Positions 38,442-46,533 of a DNA stretch of 64,000 nt are shown in pieces. Under the pieces are notes generated by a model. The model saw only the letters and a program-made list of their open reading frames with translations. It was not told the DNA's origin and made no database searches. The stretch is taken from contig NZ_CP151726.1 of the NCBI RefSeq assembly GCF_038443385.1, positions 4,340,001-4,404,000 of the forward strand, in the 5' to 3' direction. Made by a program: the position numbers and the translations under genes. Source of the DNA: Stieleria varia (GTDB lineage Bacteria; Planctomycetota; Planctomycetia; Pirellulales; Pirellulaceae). Every line of letters begins with the position of its first letter. The stretch's first letter is position 1.

Positions 38442-40193
38442 ATGCCACGTTCTCTGCTCCTCGCACTTATCGTCCTCGTCGCCGCTCCGATGGTCTTGCT
38501 CGGCTGGCTGACGACCTCGACGATGCGCACTCGACGGGAACAAGCCGAACGGAATCTGGCAGGTTTGTTGTCACAACGACTGAACGAATTCGACGAAGAA
38601 ATCCAGCAGCGGTTTGATCGTTACGTCCGTGATTTGAGCAAAACGCTCTCATCGCGGTCAAACGCCATTGCGCTGCTAAAGGACATGCAGCGCAGCGAAC
38701 CGATCCTTCGCACTGGGATCTTTGTCAGCGCCGACGGATTGATGCTGTTTCCACAACGGCCAAATGAAGCAGACGCGGACGCATTGCTCTTGTACTCGGC
38801 CCTCTCGGCAATGGTCGACGCCAGACCCAAGTCCAAAGCGGCGGAGTCCTCCTACGATGTGACCTCTGGATCGCCACAAGCCACCAGCGACGGCAAAGGC
38901 AAAGTGGTCAAAAATGGTCGCTCACGATCGTTTGATCCAACGCAAGAGGACGCAACGCAAGAGATTGCGGATCGCGTATTGCAAAGCAAAGGCGGCGCAA
39001 GCGCGATGCAGAGAACTGCACCGGTGAGCATCGAAAATGATCATCAGTGGCAAGTATGGTACATGGACGAGGGAGCACAGTTGGTGCTTTGGTTCGGCCG
39101 CACCGACGGGTCCGCAGTGGGTTTGTTGCTAGAACGTTCTCGCTGGATGTCGGACTTGATATCGATTTTACCCGATTCCATTTCCTCTGACGCAGAATCA
39201 GATGATCAATCGCCGGGACGCTCCAGTGGGTTCACGGCATTGGTCGATGAAACCCAGCGGATCGTTTATCGCTGGGGTGACGACATCGACGCAACGACCC
39301 AGCCAACTGTTTCTCGCGACGTCTCACCGCCACTGTCCAGTTGGCAGCTTCAATACCACGCGGCCGGTGAACTGCTGCCGTCTGAATCTCCGGTCTCGAC
39401 CCTATCCTCGCTTGCCGCCGTCGCGATCCTCTTGTTGTCGTTGGGGGCCTATGTGCTAACATCAGTGCAACGCCAGATGGCGTCGGCACGTAGTCGAGTC
39501 AACTTTGCCGGACAAGTCTCCCATGAACTGCGTACACCGCTGACAAACATTCGCCTCTACACAGAGCTGGCGGAATCGGATTTGCAAAAGCTATCCCACG
39601 ATGAATCGCGTGAATCGATCGGCCGTCGACTGGCCGTGATCGATCGCGAAAGCCGTCGTTTACAGCGACTCGTCTCCGGTGTCCTGGAAATGATTCGTGA
39701 CAGCGGTCACCGAAGTGGTGTGCGTCGGGTATTGGTGAATCCCAACGAACTGATCCAGCAAGCGATCGAACAGTTTGAACCAGGTTTTGCAGCAGTCGGC
39801 ATTTCGATCCAGCAGGACATTCAGTCAGACTCGCAAGTCATGATCGATCCGGATGTCTTTGAGATGATTCTCGTCAACTTGCTCAGCAACGTTGAGAAAT
39901 ACGCGGGGGCGGCAAACGGAATTGCCGCGGGGCAATGCAGGATCACCTCACGGATCGTGTCGGATCAACTTGTGGTCACGGTTTCCGACGACGGACCAGG
40001 CATCGCGCCGTCAAGCCACCGCCGTGTCTTTCAACCCTTCTCCCGACTGGACGATAGTATCAACGCACCCAGCGGGACAGGAATTGGATTGACGATCGCT
40101 CGTCGCGCCGCCGAACGACACTCCGGCGAGTTAAAACTTGTGCCCAGCGATCGAGGTGCAACATTCGAATTCAGATTACCCATTGAACAATAG
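38442..40193 (+). CDS. Sensor histidine kinase
   Basis: 583 residues from the ATG at 38442; an upstream TTG at 38376 is in frame but lacks merit, since MPRSLLLALIVLVAAPMVLLGW reads as a proper first membrane helix. A large extracytoplasmic region (about 30-325) follows, without a domain I recognise, then a second helix (SSLAAVAILLLSLGAYVLTSV). The kinase core comprises HisKA with His361 (QVSHELRTPLTNIRLYTEL), N-box (LVNLLSNVEKYA), G1 DDGPGIAPSSHRRVFQPF and G2 GTGIGLTIARRAAERHSG. It is followed after six bases by an OmpR-type regulator, which should be its partner. The signal is unknown. Confidence 0.93.
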   Translation: MPRSLLLALIVLVAAPMVLLGWLTTSTMRTRREQAERNLAGLLSQRLNEFDEEIQQRFDRYVRDLSKTLSSRSNAIALLKDMQRSEPILRTGIFVSADGLMLFPQRPNEADADALLLYSALSAMVDARPKSKAAESSYDVTSGSPQATSDGKGKVVKNGRSRSFDPTQEDATQEIADRVLQSKGGASAMQRTAPVSIENDHQWQVWYMDEGAQLVLWFGRTDGSAVGLLLERSRWMSDLISILPDSISSDAESDDQSPGRSSGFTALVDETQRIVYRWGDDIDATTQPTVSRDVSPPLSSWQLQYHAAGELLPSESPVSTLSSLAAVAILLLSLGAYVLTSVQRQMASARSRVNFAGQVSHELRTPLTNIRLYTELAESDLQKLSHDESRESIGRRLAVIDRESRRLQRLVSGVLEMIRDSGHRSGVRRVLVNPNELIQQAIEQFEPGFAAVGISIQQDIQSDSQVMIDPDVFEMILVNLLSNVEKYAGAANGIAAGQCRITSRIVSDQLVVTVSDDGPGIAPSSHRRVFQPFSRLDDSINAPSGTGIGLTIARRAAERHSGELKLVPSDRGATFEFRLPIEQ

Positions 40194-40199
40194 CCAACG

Positions 40200-40922
40200 A
40201 TGACGCTACGGATCTTGATTGCCGAAGACGATCGGAACACGCGTGCCGCGCTAGCAGAAGTCCTGCGGGGTGAAGGATACGAGGTTACCGAAGCAGCCGA
40301 TGGCCGCCACGCGAAGGACTTGTTCGACGCCAAGACACCCGACATCGCGTGCTTGGACGTCATGATGCCAGGCTTAAGCGGTTTTGACTTGTGCAGACAC
40401 TTTCGTCAGACCGCTCCCACCATGCCGATCTTGTTCATCACGGCAAAGAGTGAAGAGATCGACAAAGTCGTCGGGCTGGAACTTGGCGGCGACGACTACA
40501 TCGTCAAACCGTTCGGGACCAAGGAAGTCATTGCACGAATTCGAGCGGTGACTCGACGCTGCGTCCCCGCAGACGATTTCACTCCATGCGGTTTCGGCAC
40601 CGACGAATTCGACATGCACGATCTGCACGTGATCCCCAAAGAATACCGGGCTCGACGCGGAACGGAGACCATCTCGTTGACGCCGCGAGAATTACGGATC
40701 CTGCAGTGTTTGGCGGATCGGCCCGGCGAAGTCATCCCGCGGAGCGATCTGTTTCGTCAAGCTTGGGAGGACGACCACGTGCCCAACAGCCGAACGATCG
40801 ATCAAACGATCAGCCAACTCCGCAAACGCATCGAGCGGAACCCAAAATCACCCGAAATCATCGAGACCGTGTACGGCGTCGGCTACCGCTTTCAGCCAGC
40901 CTCGTCCTCGCCAAAATTCTGA
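40200..40922 (+). CDS. OmpR/PhoB-family response regulator
   Basis: 240 residues, ATG at 40200, six bases after the kinase stop. The receiver (1-118) has the acidic pair in IAEDDRN, phospho-acceptor Asp53 in CLDVMMPGLSG, the conserved Thr of FITAKSEEIDKVVGLELGGDDYIVKPF and the Lys of KPF. The C-terminal winged helix (about 140-235) is of OmpR type (LTPRELRILQCLADRPGEVIPRSDLFRQAW, TIDQTISQLRKRIE, IETVYGVGYRF). It therefore binds DNA as a dimer at tandem sites. Its targets are unknown; the nearest downstream gene is the PEP-CTERM protein 141 bp away. Confidence 0.95.
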   Translation: MTLRILIAEDDRNTRAALAEVLRGEGYEVTEAADGRHAKDLFDAKTPDIACLDVMMPGLSGFDLCRHFRQTAPTMPILFITAKSEEIDKVVGLELGGDDYIVKPFGTKEVIARIRAVTRRCVPADDFTPCGFGTDEFDMHDLHVIPKEYRARRGTETISLTPRELRILQCLADRPGEVIPRSDLFRQAWEDDHVPNSRTIDQTISQLRKRIERNPKSPEIIETVYGVGYRFQPASSSPKF

Positions 40923-41063
40923 AATCCTGAACGTCACGTCATAAACCCTAAAATCGGCATGACAACAGCGTTCGTGTGACTATTCTGTAACGTTGCCCGT
41001 CATGTCCCTCCTGGAACATCCCGGTTTCGTTTTGCGACTCATTGAATTCCCCCCCGGTCCCTG

Positions 41064-41777
41064 ATGTCACGCACCGCCTTTCAACTCATCGTTCTGTCGG
41101 CCCTGCTTGCGACGCTGGCCAACTGGCATCATGCGCATGCCGAGGTGATCGTTCAGATCGGAAATGGAACCGTCACGCCAGGCGGAACGATCACGCTGGA
41201 TGTCATGATTTCCGGTACGGCCCCAGAAGACCTCGCAGAGTACGACGTGATCTTTGATGTCACCTCGATCGCTTCCCAAGCCGGTACCGCGTTGGAATTG
41301 GCTGCGTTGCAAAACGAGTCGTTCTTGCTCGATCCCAACTATGTTTTCTTTGGAACCGATGACGGCATGGGGGCTCCCGATCCGACGGCCAGCGCTGCCG
41401 TGTTCGACGGAGTCCCCGCGACAGCCATTGCATCACCGACACGATTACAAGTCGTTGATTTGGCAGTCGACGCAGCCGGCGACTTGAGCTTTGTCACAGT
41501 GGACACGCCTCGACTCTTGACTCAAATCGAGTTGGTTCACAACCTCGGTGCCGTCGACCCCGCGTTGACAGTGGGCAACACGTTCGATGTCTCATTGGAC
41601 TTGTTTCTCGAGCCGTTCTTCTTTGATTTTGACGGTTTTGAAATCAACGTCGACAGCAGCATCAGCGGCACGGTCACCGTCGTCGCTGCGGTGCCAGAAC
41701 CATCGACCGCATTCGCGTTGGCAGCAATGCTGATCGTCCCTCTGTCCATCCGGCGACGAAAACGCCTGCGTTGTTAG
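41064..41777 (+). CDS. PEP-CTERM sorting domain protein
   Basis: 237 residues, ATG at 41064. Signal peptide MSRTAFQLIVLSALLATLAN... with likely cleavage after HAHA. The body is a beta-rich domain of cohesin-like type (VIVQIGNGTVTPGGTITLDVMISGTAPEDLAEYDVIFDV...), acidic and Cys-free. The C-terminus is a textbook PEP-CTERM signal: VPEPSTAFALAAMLIVPLSIRRRKR, i.e. the Pro-Glu-Pro box, a hydrophobic helix and a basic cluster. Such proteins are cut by an exosortase at the PEP box and released to the surface or matrix. An exosortase lies in this window at 54728-55810. Upstream, GG-N10-GC (about 40958-40971) weakly resembles a sigma-54 site. Confidence 0.92.
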   Translation: MSRTAFQLIVLSALLATLANWHHAHAEVIVQIGNGTVTPGGTITLDVMISGTAPEDLAEYDVIFDVTSIASQAGTALELAALQNESFLLDPNYVFFGTDDGMGAPDPTASAAVFDGVPATAIASPTRLQVVDLAVDAAGDLSFVTVDTPRLLTQIELVHNLGAVDPALTVGNTFDVSLDLFLEPFFFDFDGFEINVDSSISGTVTVVAAVPEPSTAFALAAMLIVPLSIRRRKRLRC

Positions 41778-41795
41778 CCTGGGATCTTGAATCTT

Positions 41796-42440
41796 CAATC
41801 GTTCGACTCTCCGAGTCGAAAACGAACACCACCGTACGGCCAAACACAAACCATACGCCCTCCAGAACCGTTTGACCCGTAGCCGAAGGCGAAGGCAGAT
41901 GCGGCAATTGACTCTGCGGTGCAATCCGGTCGGTGGCGGCGATAGTCGTTCGACTTTCCAAGTCGAAAACGAACACCACCGTACGGCCAAACACAAACCA
42001 TACGCCCTCCAGAACCGTTTGACCCGTAGCCGAAGGCGTAGGCAGAAGCGGCGTTTGACTCTGCGGTGCAATCCGGTTGGTTGCGGCGATAGTCGTTCGA
42101 CTCTCCGAGTCGAAAACGAACGCCACCGTACGGCCAAACACAAATCATACGCCCTCCAGAACCGTTTGACCCGTAGCCGAAGGCGAAGGCAGATGCGGCA
42201 ATTGACTCTGCGGTGCAATCCGGTCGGTGGCGGCGATAGTCGTTCGACTTTCCAAGTCGAAAACGAACGCCACCGTACGGCCAAACACAAACCATACGCC
42301 CTCCAGAACCGTTTGAGGTGGAAGCGGCGTTTGACTCTGCGGGGTAATCCGGTTGGTGGTGGCGATGACGCCTGCGGCTAGTCGTTAAACGCGCACTGTC
42401 ACCTCCCCCAAGTTCCTTGGGGGAGGTGGTAGACACGGGC
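41796..42440. repeat. 147-bp tandem array B plus hairpin module
   Basis: TCGTTCGACT occurs at 41799, 41946, 42093 and 42240, all 147 bp apart. Each unit contains a CGACTTTCCAAGTCG or CGACTCTCCGAGTCG hairpin, CGGCCAAACACAAACCATAC and GTTTGACCCGTAGCCGAAGG. It ends with GATGACGCCTGCGGCTAGTC and the hairpin CACCTCCCCCAAGTTCCTTG. This is the same module as array A, inverted. The array starts 20 bp after the PEP-CTERM stop. The rest of the gap to 42532 shows nothing else. Confidence 0.92.
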
Positions 42441-42532
42441 AGAGCACGACAACCCCCAAAGACTGAACAACCCAGAGCCATCTTCATCGTCGAATGAATG
42501 CAGACGAAACCACAGCGATTTACTTGACAGCG

Positions 42533-43168
42533 TCACAGATGCGCCAAAATGGAAAGCAAGAAAATCGCTGCGCCCGCAGTCACCGTCCCAAGAACCATAC
42601 CGAAACTAACCCCCAAAAACGCAGGCTCCATCTGCTGCCCAACGACGGCGCCCAATAACGTGACAAACGAGATGACAAACGCAAGCCCGAGCGCCACCGA
42701 ACGATGATCGGAATAGGGGCCGGCCATCTCGGCGGGGATGCCGACGAACTTGCGAAAAAGCCAACCGCACACGAATCCCGCAACCGGAACACTGATCGCC
42801 ATCGGAGAAAACGACTGGCCTCCGAACCAAATCATCAACGCGGCAATCGCTCCGCCTACACCTCCAAGCCAATCGGCTCGGATCGTCTCCACCCATGACG
42901 GAGGAGCCTGTATCGGTGCAGACGATAAGTTCTCGCCCTTTCGAGGTAGCGGTCGACCACGGGCCGCAACCTCAACAGCATCCGGCTCGACAGGTCGAAC
43001 AAGGACTTGTTCCATGTTTCCGCCAATGATCTCCACTTCCGAGTTGCTGTCGATCCACTCACCTTGCGACCTTGCTGCGAAGCATAATTCGCCCACGCGA
43101 ATCTGCCCGCCCGGCTTCAATGGGCCGCGGGTCATCGCTCGATCGCCAATCATCAAATCTATGGACAT
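42533..43168 (-). CDS. NfeD-like OB-fold domain with C-terminal membrane helices
   Basis: 211 residues, ATG at 43168. Residues about 10-60 (MTRGPLKPGGQIRVGELCFAARSQGEWIDSNSEVEIIGGNMEQVLVRPVE) match the soluble beta-barrel of NfeD proteins: Gly-x-hydrophobic starts, '..FxARSxGxxI..' and a 'L-V-R-P' end. In standard NfeD proteins this domain follows the membrane helices; here it is first. After a ~45-residue linker come four hydrophobic segments (WLGGVGGAIAALMIWFGG, PMAISVPVAGFVCGWLF, VALGLAFVISFVTLLGAVVG, FGMVLGTVTAGAAIFLLSIL). NfeD partners act with SPFH/flotillin or Clp-like proteases, none of which are nearby. The permuted order makes the assignment moderate. Confidence 0.6.
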   Translation of the reverse strand: MSIDLMIGDRAMTRGPLKPGGQIRVGELCFAARSQGEWIDSNSEVEIIGGNMEQVLVRPVEPDAVEVAARGRPLPRKGENLSSAPIQAPPSWVETIRADWLGGVGGAIAALMIWFGGQSFSPMAISVPVAGFVCGWLFRKFVGIPAEMAGPYSDHRSVALGLAFVISFVTLLGAVVGQQMEPAFLGVSFGMVLGTVTAGAAIFLLSILAHL

Positions 43169-43339
43169 CTTCGCTTTCTCTCACTCTGCGAGGCAGCATC
43201 CGACTTCGTACAGACTCCCCTCCAACAGAAGCGTAACGGAGACGGATGCATGACGCCAAATGCCGTCGGGACGCGTCAGATCCTGATTTCGTCAACGGCT
43301 AACCTTTTTCGCGAAATGATATCCCGCTTTAGGGATCTA

Positions 43340-43454
43340 GTGGTCTGGGACAATTTGTCTTTAGGGTAGTGGATCTTGTTAAAGATCCCACCGCTACTGG
43401 ATCTTTAACAAGATCCACTACGGCAGACCCTCACTTCTAGCTGTCCCAGACCAC
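43340..43454. mobile_element. Nested-palindrome element (GTGGTCTGGGACA)
   Basis: Outer 13-bp inverted repeat: GTGGTCTGGGACA (43340-43352) with TGTCCCAGACCAC (43442-43454). Inner 23-bp perfect inverted repeat: 43366-43388 (GTAGTGGATCTTGTTAAAGA...) with 43399-43421. The whole is 115 bp with no coding capacity. CTAG overlaps the left border (43337-43340). A rearranged relative is at 19936-20062. Confidence 0.8.
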
Positions 43455-43577
43455 GAGTGAACACGCTGCGTACGACCACTTAGCGGTAACAAACCTTGGC
43501 CAGCGGTAGAACGCAGCGATCACCGCCGGTCAATTCTCAAAATACAGTCGATTCTCAAAATACACTGGACAAATCGC

Positions 43578-44225
43578 TTGACGCCATCTCAGCCGATTCC
43601 TCTTTGGATCAAGATCGCTTACACAGCATTCGTCGCGATCCTGACCCCGTACTACTGGCGAGAATACGGGCCGACCAATTTTCTCTATTTTTGCGATGTC
43701 GCGTTGTTTCTGGCTCTGATTGCGATCTGGACTCAACGCCCGATCTTCGCATCAATGGCTGCGGTCGGAATCACCATCCCGCAGATTCTTTGGCAAGTCG
43801 ACTTCCTCGGTCAACTTGTCGGCCTGCCGGTTACGGGGATGACCAACTACATGTTTGATCCCGCGATCTCCCTGTTCGCTCGAGGATTGTCCTTCTTTCA
43901 CTTCTGGCTACCGCTGCTGCTGATCTACATCGTGGTGAGACTCGGCTACGATCGCCGTGCATTCGCCGCATGGACTCTCGTGGCATGGGCTTTGATCTTG
44001 ATCTGTTTCTTCGTCCTGCCCCCGGCAGGCGCCGCCGTCGAATTCACGAACCAGCCACGAAATGTCAACTATGTGTTCGGCATGGATGACACGCAGCCTC
44101 AAGACTGGATGCCTCAGTGGGCATGGTTGTCGACGCTGCTCGTTGGCCTGCCAGCTCTCGTCTACTACCCGACCCATCTGTGCCTGAAAACATTTGTCCC
44201 TTCGCGTGAACCCAGAACCGTTTGA
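43578..44225 (+). CDS. Integral membrane protein, repeat-derived C-terminus
   Basis: 215 residues from a TTG start at 43578 (MTPSQPIPLWIKIAYTAF). Five or six hydrophobic segments: IAYTAFVAILTPYYW, FLYFCDVALFLALIAIWTQ, IFASMAAVGITIPQILW, FFHFWLPLLLIYIVVRLG, AWTLVAWALILICFFVLPPAG, WAWLSTLLVGLPALVYYPTH. I do not recognise the family. Aromatic and Pro residues are frequent in the membrane part. The final codons (...EPRTV-stop) come from AGAACCGTTTGA, the first bases of the 147-bp module of array C. The original C-terminus was therefore probably altered by repeat insertion. Confidence 0.7.
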   Translation: MTPSQPIPLWIKIAYTAFVAILTPYYWREYGPTNFLYFCDVALFLALIAIWTQRPIFASMAAVGITIPQILWQVDFLGQLVGLPVTGMTNYMFDPAISLFARGLSFFHFWLPLLLIYIVVRLGYDRRAFAAWTLVAWALILICFFVLPPAGAAVEFTNQPRNVNYVFGMDDTQPQDWMPQWAWLSTLLVGLPALVYYPTHLCLKTFVPSREPRTV

Positions 44226-44965
44226 TCCGTAGCCGAAGGCGTAGGCAGATGCGGCGTTTGACTCTGCGGGGTAATCCGGTTGGTGGTGGCGATAGTCGTT
44301 CGACTCTCCGAGTCGAAAACGAACGCCACCGTACGGCCAAACACAAACCATACGCCCTCCAGAACCGTTTGACCCGTAGCCGAAGGCGGAGGCGGAAGCG
44401 GCGATTGGCTCTGCGGGGTAATCCGGTCGGTGGCGGCGATAGTCGTTCGACTCTCCGAGTCGAAAACGAACGCCACCGTACGGCCAAACACAAACCATAC
44501 GCCCTCCAGAACCGTTTGACCCGTAGCCGAAGGCGAAGGCGGATGCGGCGTTTGACTCTGCGGTGCAATCCGGTCGGTGGCGGCGATAGTCGTTCGACTC
44601 TCCGAGTCGAAAACGAACGCCACCGTACGGCCAAACACAAACCATACGCCCTCCAGAACCGTTTGACCCGTAGCCGAAGGCGGAAGCGGCGATTGGCTCT
44701 GCGGTGCAATCCGGTTGGTGGTGGCGATGACGCCTGCGGCTAGTCGTTAAACGCGCACTGTCACCTCCCTCAAGGAACTTGGGGGAGGTCGAGCAGAGCC
44801 CTTTAGGCGAACGCGAGGGAGGGGGCGTCTGCGCACGAAAACGTTCGAGCATGGTAAAACGTTTTCCGGGGCACGCTATCGACTTGGAAAGTCGAGCGAC
44901 GATGTCAGCCTTTCTAGGCTGACATACCCTGCGTTTGGGTCAGTCTGGAAAGACTGACGTACTCG
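44216..44965. repeat. 147-bp tandem array C plus hairpin module and REP pair
   Basis: TCGTTCGACT occurs at 44296, 44443 and 44590, 147 bp apart, in the same orientation as array B. It is followed by GATGACGCCTGCGGCTAGTC, the CACCTCCCTCAAGGAACTTG hairpin, a GCAGACGCC-type segment and CGACTTGGAAAGTCG, in the order seen in the 30.4-31.3 kb array. It ends with two REP hairpins, TGTCAGCCTTTCTAGGCTGA (about 44903) and GTCAGTCTGGAAAGACTGAC (about 44939). Confidence 0.9.
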
Positions 44966-44971
44966 AGAAAC

Positions 44972-44999
44972 GGAATTCTGGCGAATCCCATTACGGGGT
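44972..44999. repeat. 28-bp dispersed repeat (GGAATTCTGGCGAATCCCAT)
   Basis: The 28 bases 44972-44999 are found exactly inverted at 49456-49483, inside the O-antigen ligase gene. Shorter related copies lie at about 53466 and 53568. Confidence 0.8.
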
Positions 45000-45017
45000 T
45001 GCTGGGTGATTGGGTTG

Positions 45018-46223
45018 TCAATTCGACAAACCAGCTTCAACGGTATTGGGGGTTGCCATTGCAGGAGGAACGATTGGAGTTCCCCCGTCATCGCTGTCAT
45101 TCGCAGCGGCTGCTAACGCGGCAGTTCCCGCGATCGCCGCCAGGCCAGCAGCACCACCACCGCCGCCGCCTGAACCGCTGCCGCTGCCTCCTCCCCCAGT
45201 TCCGCCTCCGCCTGTTCCACCTCCGCCAGTCATCCCGCCGGTTTCGGCGATGGGTGTTCCATCGTCCACCGGTGTTTCGTCGCTACGCTCATTCAAGTCT
45301 GCTTCAACTTCTTGTTGAACAGATGAAAGGATTTGGCGTGGCATCAACAAGATTTCCAGAGGAGCTTCTGTCGCTTGAGCCGACGTCGTCAGCGTGGTCG
45401 AAACCAAACTCTCACCGGGGCCACTGTTCGCTGACACTTCAAAGGAGAACGCCGAATAGCCAAGCCAACTGGTTGCAGTGACGTAGTAAACCCCCGGCTT
45501 CAGGCTCGGTACTTTGAACCAACCGTTGGCCTCTGGTGATACACGCTGAATCTGCTTCCCTGCCTGATAGATCACGACATCCGTCCGATTGCGATCCAAG
45601 TTCTGTTTTTGACCGGCTATCGCGTAGACCCGACCTCTCAGCACGCCGTCTTGACTGAGTTGAGTTCGGTAAAAGTGTTTGGGGCGAGTCGTCGTGTTTT
45701 CAAAGTCCACGTAATCGTGGTAGTCGTAATGCGGCTGCTCATAGGGCATGTAACTTGTGTACGCGCGAATCTGGGTATCATTGCTGACCGGGATCACCGG
45801 CAACTGATAGGGCGTCACTGCTTCTTCATTGGCAGCTTTCTCGGAAACGTACACTCCAACGGCGGCGTAGATCCCCGGTCCAGTGACCACAATCCCATGA
45901 GGCCCCGATTCGACGTGTCCAAGACGCACGAGCCCGTCGCGAGCGACCGATGCAACTTTGTTCGTGCCATCCTTTGAAAACAAACGGACACGGACTCGAT
46001 CGAGTTGCTGCTGTGGCAGCCCTTCCAAATAGACGATTTGAATCCGCAACTGACCTTCGTCTGTCAGCGCATAAAAGTCTTGAGGAACCGTGTTGTCCAT
46101 CGCTACGAGATTCGCATCAATGTTTGCGAATTCTTCACGCGGTTGTTGCGCCATCGCGGGGACACAGCACGAAACTGCGACAACGGCAGACACAACCATC
46201 AAACATTTCGACAACCGGTACAT
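45018..46223 (-). CDS. Secreted protein with carboxypeptidase-regulatory-like domain and Gly-rich hydrophobic C-terminus
   Basis: 401 residues from the ATG at 46223, chosen for GAGAGG seven bases upstream. Signal peptide MYRLSKCLMVVSAVVAVSCC... with cleavage near AMAQ. Residues about 50-300 are beta-rich; GVLRGRVYAIAGQKQNLDRNRTDVVIYQAGKQIQRVSPEANGWFKVPSLKPGVYYVTAT is a clear carboxypeptidase-regulatory/CNA-B-like sandwich. The tail is striking: a ~30-residue Gly run (TGGGGTGGGGTGGGGSGSGS...), an Ala-rich hydrophobic stretch (AAGLAAIAGTAALAAAA), then acidic NDSDDGG and a Pro-rich end. It lies 310 bp downstream of the Wzz-like gene on the same strand, as a likely surface product of the exopolysaccharide/exosortase locus. 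Confidence 0.72.
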   Translation of the reverse strand: MYRLSKCLMVVSAVVAVSCCVPAMAQQPREEFANIDANLVAMDNTVPQDFYALTDEGQLRIQIVYLEGLPQQQLDRVRVRLFSKDGTNKVASVARDGLVRLGHVESGPHGIVVTGPGIYAAVGVYVSEKAANEEAVTPYQLPVIPVSNDTQIRAYTSYMPYEQPHYDYHDYVDFENTTTRPKHFYRTQLSQDGVLRGRVYAIAGQKQNLDRNRTDVVIYQAGKQIQRVSPEANGWFKVPSLKPGVYYVTATSWLGYSAFSFEVSANSGPGESLVSTTLTTSAQATEAPLEILLMPRQILSSVQQEVEADLNERSDETPVDDGTPIAETGGMTGGGGTGGGGTGGGGSGSGSGGGGGGAAGLAAIAGTAALAAAANDSDDGGTPIVPPAMATPNTVEAGLSN

Positions 46224-46380
46224 AAGCACCTCTCAAGGTTAGACGCACTACTGAGCGTCGGTGAATTCGTTGGGTCCAGCATCTCCCCTCGGCGCGGGGA
46301 GTAGAGGAACACACCTCCTAGAGTACCCAGACCGTACGCCGGGAGCAATCCCCTCGCATTTGACGAGGTTCGCAGCCACC

Positions 46381-46513
46381 CTAGTGCATCATCCGGTCTT
46401 GATTTTGGGGTTAGCCGTTCTGGCGTTAGCCACGGTTGTGTCACGAAAACCGTGGCTAACGCCAAAACGGCTCATCTACCGAACCCACGTTCTAAGACTG
46501 GACGATGCACTAG
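46381..46513. mobile_element. CTAG-flanked MITE (TGCATCATCCGGTCTT), copy 1
   Basis: 133 bp bounded by CTAG (46381-46384 and 46510-46513). Terminal inverted repeats CTAGTGCATCATCCGGTCTT and AAGACTGGACGATGCACTAG match at 18 of 20 positions. The centre is a long palindrome built on GGCGTTAGCCACGGTT. Copies 2 and 3 are at 53188 and 54265 in the opposite orientation. It sits between the Wzz-like gene and the secreted-protein gene and may separate their transcription. Confidence 0.88.
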
Positions 46514-46533
46514 CCTCCGCTGGTGTTCCGGCT

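Noticed and set aside
40958..40971. GG-N10-GC sigma-54 promoter before the PEP-CTERM gene
   Set aside because: Only the invariant dinucleotides match; the flanking TGGCAC/TTGCA positions are poor, so it is noted but not called.
41592..42487. Arg-rich frames of 150-230 residues in the 147-bp arrays
   Set aside because: They exist because the period is a multiple of three; no start signals or gene-like codon use.
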